Shown: piece by piece, positions 1 to 5,907 of the stretch | How the letters are laid out: every line of letters starts with the position of its first letter | How positions within the stretch are numbered: the stretch's first letter is position 1 | Assembly (NCBI GenBank): GCA_015711695.1 | Contig: JACVIW010000087.1 | Coordinates: 1 to 8,567 of the forward strand | DNA from: Candidatus Geohydrothermomicrobium daggyaiense | Lineage (GTDB): Bacteria; Actinomycetota; Geothermincolia; Fen-727; JACVIW01 | Direction: 5' to 3' | DNA length: 8,567 bases | Program-made: the position numbers and the translations under genes | Notes under the pieces: generated by a model | Database searches by the model: none | Seen by the model: only the letters and a program-made list of their open reading frames with translations | What the model was told of the DNA's origin: nothing

Positions 1-2
1 AA

Positions 3-743
3 ATGCTTATCAGAAGGGGCATTTATCCAGTTCTTGCGGCAAAGGATGTCGATTTCGTGAACTTATCCGAGGTGAAAACGATTGATTTCTATCCTCTTGG
101 TTGGAGGAATCCAGTAAAGATACCAGAAATTCTATTAGGGGATGAAGTACGGATTATGAGTCTTCCTGCGGTAAAAAATCATTGGGAATGCGGCGTGACG
201 CTTTCACAAAAGAACATGTATGGGGCACTCTCCGAAAGGCGTAAGAGCATATTCCACCGCGGGTCCTCTATTGATGAGACTGTGGCGGCTGCGGCGAGGG
301 CGCTTCCTCCTGATATCGCGCTGTTGTCGCACAGGTGCGCGTGCAAGGGGATCGGGCCCCATTTGTGCGTTCCTATCAGGTTTGATTACGTTATCGCGTC
401 ATTGAATTCTGTGGCGGCGGACATGGTTTGCTGTTCGTTTCTTGGTGTAGATTGGCGGCACGTAAAACATCTTCTGATCAATGGCGCGGCGCGGGTGAGC
501 ATCAAAATGGCTGAGGGCTCAGAGGATATGGATGAAGAATCGAAAAAGAGAGCTCCTTCATTTGCGATGAATCCCTCAATTGTGAGATTGATAAGGTTGC
601 TCCTTTACCCCCAGTATTTTGTGCCGCACGCCTGGCAATATCGCTTCCTGAAACGAGGAGAGCCTTTACTGACGCTCATAAACAAAATCTTTTTCGAGCC
701 ATTTGGCGATGCTGATCGCCGAGGAAATAAACCTGCTTTCTGA
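3..743 (+). CDS. DUF362 domain protein (5' end beyond window)
   Basis: The visible 246 residues carry the conserved core of the DUF362 family: a 'LPAVKNHWECGVTLSQKNMYG' type segment around residues 54-74, of which the K-N-H, GVTL and KNM(Y/F)G parts are diagnostic, then a histidine-containing loop and a region 'IASLNSVAAD' near 130-139 followed by 'FLG', matching the family's C-terminal pattern. DUF362 proteins are poorly characterised. Many carry 4Fe-4S ferredoxin domains, but I see no CxxCxxC motif here. The frame is open to the left edge, so the ATG at base 3 may be internal and the true start is probably upstream. A cluster of cysteines (HRCACKG, then HLC, then VCC) sits in the middle and could bind metal, which is inference. 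The last dozen residues are low-complexity in character while another frame stays open over the same bases, so the C-terminus may be misread. Biochemical role unknown. Confidence 0.8.
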   Translation: MLIRRGIYPVLAAKDVDFVNLSEVKTIDFYPLGWRNPVKIPEILLGDEVRIMSLPAVKNHWECGVTLSQKNMYGALSERRKSIFHRGSSIDETVAAAARALPPDIALLSHRCACKGIGPHLCVPIRFDYVIASLNSVAADMVCCSFLGVDWRHVKHLLINGAARVSIKMAEGSEDMDEESKKRAPSFAMNPSIVRLIRLLLYPQYFVPHAWQYRFLKRGEPLLTLINKIFFEPFGDADRRGNKPAF

Positions 744-896
744 CCCTTTATCCAGGCTGTACGAAAAGAACAGTCTGAAACGCTAAACGGGAATCATCAT
801 GAAGATCTTATGTTTTCCTCTTTTTTGCTGATTATCCTGGCGCTGATAAAGGGCTGTTCTGCAGGACCCGGAAACTTCATTTTCGCTTTTTCAGGT

Positions 897-1607
897 TCAC
901 TGTAAAAGGCGGACTTTCAAAATCCTTATGCCGAGGTCTTCCGGAGGTACTCGAGTAACGGAGAACTCTGAAAATCCATGTTGGGAGAGCGCCAGAAACC
1001 ACTCATCGACGGTAGATAAATATTCTCCTTCCTGTTTAATGTCCGCCGGAAGCGTCTCAAGCATCAAAAGCATCATTTGAAATGCGCCGTGATCAAGGCA
1101 GTAAAGAGCAGTGTTTACGATCTTGTTTATTATGTCACGGCATCTTTCGGGATCCTCCAGTTTGCCTGGTACATCACAGAACATATCTGCAAAGACGAGT
1201 AGTCCTCCAGGCTTGAGTACTCGTGCGATCTCTCCGGCACATGCGATTCTGTCCTCGGGTTTTACGTGGTGAAGAACAAGGTGGCTCGTCGCGCAATCGA
1301 ATGAATTGTCGGTAAAGGGAAGAGATAGAACGTTTCCTTGAAAGACACTTACCCTTTCATCAACCGCAAACCTCTCGGAGCATGCGTGGACCATTCCTGC
1401 GGAGGAGTCAACGGCGAATATCTTTGCATTCTCGAAGCGTTCAAGGATTGCGGCTATAACGTTTCCTGTTCCGCACCCTATATCCAGAAAGACTGCGCCA
1501 TCGCCACACTCTAAACTGGATATGAGCATTCTTATCGTGTCTATATACAGGGGACTTTCAAGGAATATCCTGTCGTATTGAAATGATATGCTGTCCCAGT
1601 CTGCCAT
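897..1607 (-). CDS. Class I SAM-dependent methyltransferase
   Basis: A 236-residue Rossmann-fold methyltransferase of the Methyltransf_11/UbiE-like group. Motif I is LDIGCGTGN at residues 41-49. The acidic residue after strand 2 is D67 (AVDSS). A DCATSHLVLHH segment at 104-114 corresponds to motif IV, and LKPGGLLVFADM at 131-142 is the usual post-motif region. Length fits a stand-alone single-domain enzyme. The substrate cannot be told from sequence; the C-terminal half (150-236), which shapes the acceptor site, resembles nothing I recognise. The ATG start is supported by GAGAGG (bases 1613-1618), five bases upstream. The gene is convergent with the DUF362 gene and divergent from the Nudix gene, so it is probably transcribed alone. 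An 8-base inverted repeat lies just upstream of its start at 1632-1662. Confidence 0.9.
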   Translation of the reverse strand: MADWDSISFQYDRIFLESPLYIDTIRMLISSLECGDGAVFLDIGCGTGNVIAAILERFENAKIFAVDSSAGMVHACSERFAVDERVSVFQGNVLSLPFTDNSFDCATSHLVLHHVKPEDRIACAGEIARVLKPGGLLVFADMFCDVPGKLEDPERCRDIINKIVNTALYCLDHGAFQMMLLMLETLPADIKQEGEYLSTVDEWFLALSQHGFSEFSVTRVPPEDLGIRILKVRLLQ

Positions 1608-1631
1608 TTATGCCTCTCTTTTTAGCGGGAT

Positions 1632-1662
1632 GTAAAACTATGCTCTTTTTAGACAGTTTTAC
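1632..1662. promoter_or_regulatory. 8-bp inverted repeat upstream of the methyltransferase
   Basis: GTAAAACT (1632-1639) and AGTTTTAC (1655-1662) are exact reverse complements separated by 15 bases, 25 to 55 bases upstream of the methyltransferase ATG. It may be a two-half-site operator or a stem-loop in the 5' leader. I found no convincing -35/-10 pair to anchor it, so the function is inference. Confidence 0.35.
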
Positions 1663-1827
1663 CTTTTCAACGGATGTTTGTGGGTATATTCTACCAGCAG
1701 AGCAACTAATTTTTTATGCGAAAGGGCATCAAATCACTGTTTAAGGTGACAGCGATTCCGATGAAACTTATTCCCGATGATTTGTTATTTTTAGCGAGCG
1801 GATAAACTGCCTGTGAAAGGAAGTGAA

Positions 1828-2235
1828 ATGGAGCAAAACAATACGCTTTTTGTGACAGCGGCAATTATTCGAAGGGGAGGCAAGTTATTGATTGCGAAGC
1901 GTTCCGCTAAATCCAGATTCCCGGGGCGCTGGGAGTTTCCCGGCGGCAAGGTCATGGAAGGGGAAACATTTAAAGAAAGCCTTGAGCGCGAGATGCTTGA
2001 GGAGATGGGTCTGGAGGTTCGTGTTGGAGAGGAAGTCGGCAGGGTAGTTCACAGACAGGGCAAAGAAAAAATTATCCTTGTCGCTTTTGATTGCGAGATT
2101 TTATCAGGTGAGATTAAGGATATTGAGTGTGAAATCCACGCCTGGGTTACGGCTGATGAGGCGCTTTCTTTCGACCTTCTGGAACCTGACAGGGAACTTA
2201 TACTCAAAATGCTCGCTACCGGGAGATGCAGGTAA
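1828..2235 (+). CDS. mutT: MutT-family Nudix hydrolase
   Basis: A 135-residue protein with a complete Nudix box (GX5EX7REUXEEXGU) at residues 40-62. It begins GKVMEGE, continues to REMLEEMGL and has every consensus position, including the metal-binding REXXEE glutamates. The preceding RWEFPGGK and the downstream LLEPDREL segment fit the MutT/8-oxo-dGTP diphosphatase group, which hydrolyses oxidised nucleotides to monophosphate and pyrophosphate. Nudix specificity is hard to assign from sequence, so another (d)NTP remains possible. I chose ATG 1828 over the in-frame GTG at 1813 because AAGGA (1817-1821) sits six bases before the ATG and would lie inside the gene if GTG were used. The gene is divergent from the methyltransferase and convergent with sufB, so it is probably monocistronic. 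Confidence 0.88.
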   Translation: MEQNNTLFVTAAIIRRGGKLLIAKRSAKSRFPGRWEFPGGKVMEGETFKESLEREMLEEMGLEVRVGEEVGRVVHRQGKEKIILVAFDCEILSGEIKDIECEIHAWVTADEALSFDLLEPDRELILKMLATGRCR

Positions 2236-2312
2236 CGGTTCAAAGTCAGTGGATCAACGGGAAAAAAATGGGGGCAAGGCTCTTTGGGGCGATGTCTTAT
2301 ACAGAAGCTAAG

Positions 2313-2338
2313 AAAAAGAGCGCGGGCCTCCCTTCTCT
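2313..2338 (-). terminator. Possible intrinsic terminator after sufB
   Basis: Read on the minus strand, directly after the sufB stop, an imperfect hairpin (AGAG, a two-base bulge, GGG, loop AGG, CCC, three-base bulge, CTCT) runs into a T-rich tract CTTTTTCTT. The stem is interrupted and short, so the call is tentative. Position between two convergent genes is what a terminator would need. Confidence 0.35.
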
Positions 2339-2339
2339 G

Positions 2340-3560
2340 TCACATTAGCGAAGTTTCGCTCAGTTTGATCGCACGGTCTATCTGCTTTTTCAAAACATCC
2401 GGGATTCCCTCAATATCAACTCTCATAAACCCTCTGACAATTGTTGCGACAGCTTCGTCCTCAGTCAGGCCGCGCGCCATAAGGTATTCAACTTCTTCAC
2501 GCGCAATCTTTCCAACTGCGGCTTCATGTGACAGGTCTACGCCCTCGACTCTGCCATCGAGTTCAGGGATCGCGTAAATTCTTCCCTCACCTTTTAATAT
2601 CATACCCCTGCATTCAAGGTGACCTTTGACTCCGTCAGTTTCGCCTACCATAAGTCCTCTGGATATGATTTCTCCACCTGTGGAAAGCGCTCTAGCGATC
2701 ATCTCGCAGCGGGTGTCTTTTTCGGAGAGAATCGCTCTAGAGCCGACATCCATGTGTGTACCCGGTCGGGCAAGAAGTATTGAGTTGAACCTTGCGACCG
2801 CTCCTCTGCCCGAAAGGTAGGCTGTGGGATACAACTGGAGGGAGGCCACTGGATTGAGGCAAACGTAGTTATTAAGAAAAACACCTCCCTCTTCGATGAT
2901 GATTGCGCTTCGTGGACGGACCGCTATTTTTTCTGCCCAATTATGAATCATGGTAAATGAAATTTTTGCGTTTTTCTTTATATAAAACTCGCTGATTCCC
3001 ACATGAAGACCGCGGATCTCAGGCGAATCAGTTGCACATCCCGTGATGATGTGCAACTCGGAGCCCTCTTCGGCTATCACGATATTGTGGACATTCTGGT
3101 TTATATTGTTGGATTTAAGGTAAAGGCAGGCTTGAACCGGAAGTGTCGATACCGCCCCGGGCAGTGCCCGGATAAAATACCCGTTCTGAAAGTCGAGTTC
3201 AGCGCGAGCGGTGTACTTATCCTGATCAACCGGGACAGCCTTCCAGACATAATCTTTTAGCCAAGGATATATTTCGAGCGCTTTCCTCATTGCGAGGACT
3301 TCTATTCCTTCCTCTTTCTGAGAAGTGTGTATCACTGTACGGTCCACCTGAACGAAGGAACCGGAACGCCCCTGCCCTGTAATGTCAACGCCTGCGTTCA
3401 GAAGGGTATCCGGGTTAACTATGTCTATTTCCTCAAGTTCTTTTTCAGGGTAGTCAGGTGCCTCAGTAGTGTATTGATTAAAGTCGATATCTGGACCATA
3501 TTTCGCGGGTTTATTGGCGGCGGACTCAGCTTTTTTTCTTATCTCTGACAAGTTAAACAC
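2340..3560 (-). CDS. sufB: SufB-type Fe-S cluster scaffold (SufBD family, minimal SUF)
   Basis: A 406-residue SufBD-fold protein, shorter than E. coli SufB (about 495) and close to archaeal and anaerobic minimal-SUF SufB. The C-terminal signature SHEAAVGKIA followed by YLMARGLTEDEA is characteristic of the family. From a by-eye alignment to my memory of E. coli SufB, Cys317 (in LECRGM) matches the functional Cys405 and Glu346 (in SHEAA) matches Glu434. This favours an active SufB scaffold over a SufD, which has a histidine there. Together with SufC it should form the SufBC complex on which Fe-S clusters are built in the cytoplasm. The start is uncertain. GTG at 3560 overlaps sufC by 22 bases but has GAGGGG directly against it. 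TTG at 3551 (residue 4) would have the same GAGGGG at 8 bases. Either way the overlap implies translational coupling to sufC. Confidence 0.9.
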   Translation of the reverse strand: MFNLSEIRKKAESAANKPAKYGPDIDFNQYTTEAPDYPEKELEEIDIVNPDTLLNAGVDITGQGRSGSFVQVDRTVIHTSQKEEGIEVLAMRKALEIYPWLKDYVWKAVPVDQDKYTARAELDFQNGYFIRALPGAVSTLPVQACLYLKSNNINQNVHNIVIAEEGSELHIITGCATDSPEIRGLHVGISEFYIKKNAKISFTMIHNWAEKIAVRPRSAIIIEEGGVFLNNYVCLNPVASLQLYPTAYLSGRGAVARFNSILLARPGTHMDVGSRAILSEKDTRCEMIARALSTGGEIISRGLMVGETDGVKGHLECRGMILKGEGRIYAIPELDGRVEGVDLSHEAAVGKIAREEVEYLMARGLTEDEAVATIVRGFMRVDIEGIPDVLKKQIDRAIKLSETSLM

Positions 3561-4264
3561 CCCTCGTAGCCGTTTTTCCTTATACCTTCCAATATCTCAT
3601 GGGGATTTCCGGTGCACCAAATGGTCTTGTTAACGAGCACGCAGCCCTTGTCGGCTTCCACATAGTCGAGTATGAAGCCGGAGTGGGTAATTATGAGCCC
3701 GGCTTTTTCTCTCTTTCTGTGAAGGTCTTTCTGGAGCAGCTTTCTTATCGCCTGTCCGATCAGGCTAATATTCACGAGGTCAACACCTGATTCGGGTTCG
3801 TCCAGAAGAACAAGGTCGGGGTCTTGAGCCATCAACTGCAGAAGCTCCGCTCTTTTTAATTCTCCCCCGGAAAAGCCGAGGTTCAGATCCCTGTCAAGGA
3901 ATTGAGAGAAGTTCAACTGTGAAGCGAGTTCCTCGGGGTCAACACCGTTATGCTGGATTAACTCGAGAACCTGCCTCACTTTTAGCCCCCGGATCGTGGG
4001 CGGTCTCTGAAACATGATCCCTATGCCCATCCGCGCTCTCTCATAAGGGGGAAGGTTGGTTATGTCCTTACCCTTGAAGATTATCCTTCCTGAGTCAATT
4101 CTGTAGTTTCCAAGTCCCATGATTGCCATCAACAGGCTTGTTTTACCGGAACCGTTCTCGCCAAAAAGCATTTGGGTTTCGCCCCTGTCGAGAGAGAGGT
4201 TCACGTCTTTGAGAAGTTCTTTACCCTCCACGGAGACGCTTAAGTTTTCTATTTCAAGTAACAT
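3539..4264 (-). CDS. sufC: SufC ATPase of the SUF Fe-S assembly system
   Basis: A 241-residue ABC-type ATPase with all nucleotide-binding elements: Walker A GENGSGKT at 35-42, Q-loop Gln86 in MFQRP, signature FSGGE at 131-135, Walker B LVLLDE at 151-156 and H-loop His194 in ITHSG. The FSGGE(L)KR and LDEPESGVD wording is that of SufC rather than a transporter ATPase, and no membrane component is adjacent. It is first in a sufC-sufB unit with no sufD, sufS or sufU/sufE nearby. The ATG start at 4264 is supported by GGAGG (4270-4274), five bases upstream; a TTG at 4276 in the same frame would put that site inside the gene. A CxxC pair (Cys236, Cys239) sits at the extreme C-terminus, absent from E. 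coli SufC as I remember it. Expression probably starts at the extended -10 promoter at 4309-4317. Confidence 0.95.
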   Translation of the reverse strand: MLLEIENLSVSVEGKELLKDVNLSLDRGETQMLFGENGSGKTSLLMAIMGLGNYRIDSGRIIFKGKDITNLPPYERARMGIGIMFQRPPTIRGLKVRQVLELIQHNGVDPEELASQLNFSQFLDRDLNLGFSGGELKRAELLQLMAQDPDLVLLDEPESGVDLVNISLIGQAIRKLLQKDLHRKREKAGLIITHSGFILDYVEADKGCVLVNKTIWCTGNPHEILEGIRKNGYEGCLTCQR

Positions 4265-4274
4265 TTGAACCTCC

Positions 4275-4289
4275 AACTCGATTCGAGTT
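4275..4289. promoter_or_regulatory. Perfect palindrome between the sufC promoter and its RBS
   Basis: AACTCGA-T-TCGAGTT is an exact 7+1+7 inverted repeat. It abuts the sufC GGAGG on one side, and the predicted transcription start (about 4302) lies 13 or more bases on the other. A repressor bound here would block transcription, and as RNA the arms could fold beside the ribosome binding site. The sequence matches no Fe-S regulator site (IscR, SufR) that I can recall. Confidence 0.5.
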
Positions 4290-4308
4290 TCATGCTTATT
4301 GCGAACCT

Positions 4309-4317
4309 ATTATATCA
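4309..4317 (-). promoter_or_regulatory. Extended -10 promoter for sufCB
   Basis: On the minus strand the bases read TGATATAAT: a consensus TATAAT preceded by the extended -10 TG. At 17 bases spacing the -35 position reads GCACTG, which is poor, as is common for extended -10 promoters. Initiation would fall near 4302, giving a leader of about 38 bases before the sufC ATG. Confidence 0.6.
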
Positions 4318-4397
4318 ATAGATAACCAGGGCAGTGCTTACAGGTCTTGCGTTCTTATTATCTATCCCACCGTTCTGGACATTCATTCTCATTATGT

Positions 4398-4410
4398 TGA
4401 ATCCGATTCA
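4398..4410. promoter_or_regulatory. Palindrome TGAATC-C-GATTCA
   Basis: An exact 6+1+6 inverted repeat, about 85 bases upstream of the sufC -10 element. It is a candidate protein-binding site; no regulator can be assigned. Confidence 0.3.
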
Positions 4411-4481
4411 CTGAATGACAGAGCGGACCACTTTCACAAGCTTTATGGCGCGCCAAATAACTTCTCTACTTTACTTCCGGA

Positions 4482-4495
4482 TGAAAGCGCTTTCA
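4482..4495. promoter_or_regulatory. cre-like / LacI-family operator
   Basis: TGAAAGCGCTTTCA is a perfect 14-base palindrome with a central CG. It fits every position of the Bacillus CcpA cre consensus TGWAANCGNTNWCA and the general shape of LacI/GalR-family operators. It is about 170 bases upstream of the sufC -10 and 278 bases before the URO-D-like start. Whether this organism has CcpA is unknown; another LacI-family regulator would serve equally. Confidence 0.5.
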
Positions 4496-4510
4496 ATTGA
4501 GCACACGAAA

Positions 4511-4524
4511 CTTTACTCGTAAAG
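4511..4524. promoter_or_regulatory. Palindrome CTTTAC-TC-GTAAAG
   Basis: An exact 6+2+6 inverted repeat 15 bases from the cre-like box. It could be a second operator. As RNA it would give a five-pair stem with a CTCG tetraloop, but there is no gene upstream for it to terminate and the bases after it are only moderately T-rich. Confidence 0.3.
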
Positions 4525-4564
4525 ATTTTAGCTCTTTTATTCTATTTAAACTATTTGCAAAATC

Positions 4565-4580
4565 ATTGAGATAAATCAAT
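4565..4580. promoter_or_regulatory. FNR/CRP-family-like binding site
   Basis: ATTGAG-ATAA-ATCAAT matches the FNR consensus TTGAT-N4-ATCAA at nine of ten positions (TTGAG in the left half) and extends as a symmetric 16-base dyad apart from that pair. It lies in an AT-rich stretch 193 bases before the URO-D-like gene and 250 bases upstream of the sufC -10. No promoter with the usual -41.5 spacing could be identified. Confidence 0.4.
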
Positions 4581-4772
4581 AAAAAAGATAAGCGGCATCA
4601 GCTGTAACGAGTTGTGATACGATTCTTGGTGAAGGGATGAGAACCTTGTAGCTTTTGGGTGGAATTACCCAATCAGCGCTTTGTTCGGATACACGAAATG
4701 GGGTTTTGTGAAACGCCCTTTGAAGCATAAAGTGCATTGTGGCATCCCTAAAATTGTCTGGGGTGATCTGTG

Positions 4773-5906
4773 ATGACGCCGGAGGAAAGAATTTACGCGG
4801 CTTTTGAGACGAAGCGAGGGAAAAGGATCGCGACTCTTTCAATTCTTACGGACACAAATATCATCAATCAGGCTCTCAATCGCAAATCACGCGACATAAC
4901 CGGCTTTTTGAAAAAACCTGCTGTCCAGAGGTTCTTGAAAAGAAACGCCAGGACCTTGAGCAAATTGTCTGATCTGTTGATATTTTTCATCGGCAGAGAT
5001 TTGCTAAGGGCAAATCATGCCTTCGGGTTTGATGGCGCTTTTCTTTTCTACTGGGACTGGGGAATCCTTGATCACGAGAGAATATACGACTGCTTCGGGC
5101 GCATTTTCAGGATACAAGACGACGGATACGGCAGTCCTTATCCCATGTATGATGGAGGGCTAATAGATTCTCCTGAAATTTGGGAATCATGGTCACACCC
5201 GGATATCCACAGTTTCGCTAAGAGAGGAGCGAGAATATACCGGATTTTAAAAAGAATGTACGGTAGGAGAATCGCGGTGATTCCTTTCATTGGTCCGGGT
5301 CTATGGGAAAATTCCTGGCAGCCGTTCGGGTTCAACCGCTTTGCAATCATAATGAGGAAGAACCCGGAATTCGTAAGAAAAGTGGTTTCCTATTACACTG
5401 ACCTTGCTGTTGCCTGCGTGAATGAATTCACGAGACAGGGGGCGCGTGTTATCGCTTTTGGTGATGACCTCGCCTATAAATCTGGTCCAATGGTTTCCCC
5501 GGTTGTGCTGAATGAATTTTATGGAGAGGGATATAGGCGAATAAACTTTGCAGCTCACGAACACGGGGCTAAAACTATTTTCCACTGCTGCGGAAATACG
5601 CGAAACCTACTTGAGTATTTTGTCGAGTGGGGTTTTGACGGTGCGCATGCGTTTGAGCCTACTGCTGGAAATTCGCTATCCGAGGCAAGAAGGATAGTGG
5701 GAGACAGGCTTTGCCTTGTGGGCAATATAGATGTTTCAAAGACTCTCGTTGATGCCTCGAAAGACGAGGTAATGAATGAGGTTAAGCGCGCAATCGCTGA
5801 AAGCGAGGGAGGGGGTTTCATTCTTGCCCCCGCACATACCCATCCAGGGGTGAGCGCGGAGCGGGTTCGATGGATGGTCGAGGCGGCGGAAAGGTGGGGA
5901 GGATAA
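4773..5906 (+). CDS. URO-D family protein, cobamide methyltransferase-like
   Basis: A 377-residue protein of the uroporphyrinogen decarboxylase superfamily (PF01208), the fold shared by HemE and by MtaA/MtbA-type methylcobamide:coenzyme M methyltransferases. Visible marks, numbering from the ATG: GDDLAYKSGPMVSP near 230-243, FHCCGNT at 270-276 (the HxCG zinc-type site, His271 and Cys273), EWGFDGAHAFEP near 285-296, VGNIDVSKTL near 316-325, and a C-terminal ILAPAHTHPG segment. True HemE proteins lack the HxCG, so a methyl-transfer role on a corrinoid or thiol substrate is likelier than haem synthesis. The cysteine that completes the zinc site in MtaA-type enzymes appears to be a histidine here. 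No corrinoid protein or activator is encoded nearby. A GGGGTGATC stretch, complementary to the 16S 3' end, precedes the start. GTG at 4770 is an equally possible start. It is closely followed by a 59-residue gene. Confidence 0.85.
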   Translation: MTPEERIYAAFETKRGKRIATLSILTDTNIINQALNRKSRDITGFLKKPAVQRFLKRNARTLSKLSDLLIFFIGRDLLRANHAFGFDGAFLFYWDWGILDHERIYDCFGRIFRIQDDGYGSPYPMYDGGLIDSPEIWESWSHPDIHSFAKRGARIYRILKRMYGRRIAVIPFIGPGLWENSWQPFGFNRFAIIMRKNPEFVRKVVSYYTDLAVACVNEFTRQGARVIAFGDDLAYKSGPMVSPVVLNEFYGEGYRRINFAAHEHGAKTIFHCCGNTRNLLEYFVEWGFDGAHAFEPTAGNSLSEARRIVGDRLCLVGNIDVSKTLVDASKDEVMNEVKRAIAESEGGGFILAPAHTHPGVSAERVRWMVEAAERWGG

Positions 5907-5907
5907 G

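Larger units (their letters stand above)
4277..4769. other. Gene-free divergent intergenic region rich in palindromes
   Basis: About 490 bases with no credible gene on either strand. It holds the sufCB promoter (4309-4317) and a series of short exact dyads at 4275-4289, 4398-4410, 4446-4455, 4482-4495 and 4511-4524, plus an FNR-like box at 4565-4580. An 8-base inverted repeat, ATAGATAA (4318-4325) with TTATCTAT (4358-4365), lies just upstream of the sufC -10. The right half (4590-4769), leading into the URO-D-like gene, shows no convincing promoter, riboswitch or terminator that I can recognise. Its longest open frame before the URO-D start, about 46 codons ending at 4773, has no good start signal and no recognisable sequence. 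Confidence 0.7.

Noticed and set aside
744..905. After the DUF362 TGA the same frame stays open for over 50 codons, suggesting stop readthrough or selenocysteine.
   Set aside because: I see no bSECIS-like hairpin after the TGA and no conserved context. Chance openness of this length is common.
4633..4773. Open frame of about 46 codons whose TGA overlaps the URO-D-like ATG by one base, resembling a coupled upstream gene.
   Set aside because: It has no ATG, no ribosome binding site at the possible TTG/GTG starts, an in-frame stop just before it, and no recognisable protein character.
4576..4842. Minus-strand 88-codon frame crossing the URO-D-like start.
   Set aside because: No ribosome site, Ser/Pro-rich shadow composition, and it overlaps the better-supported gene.
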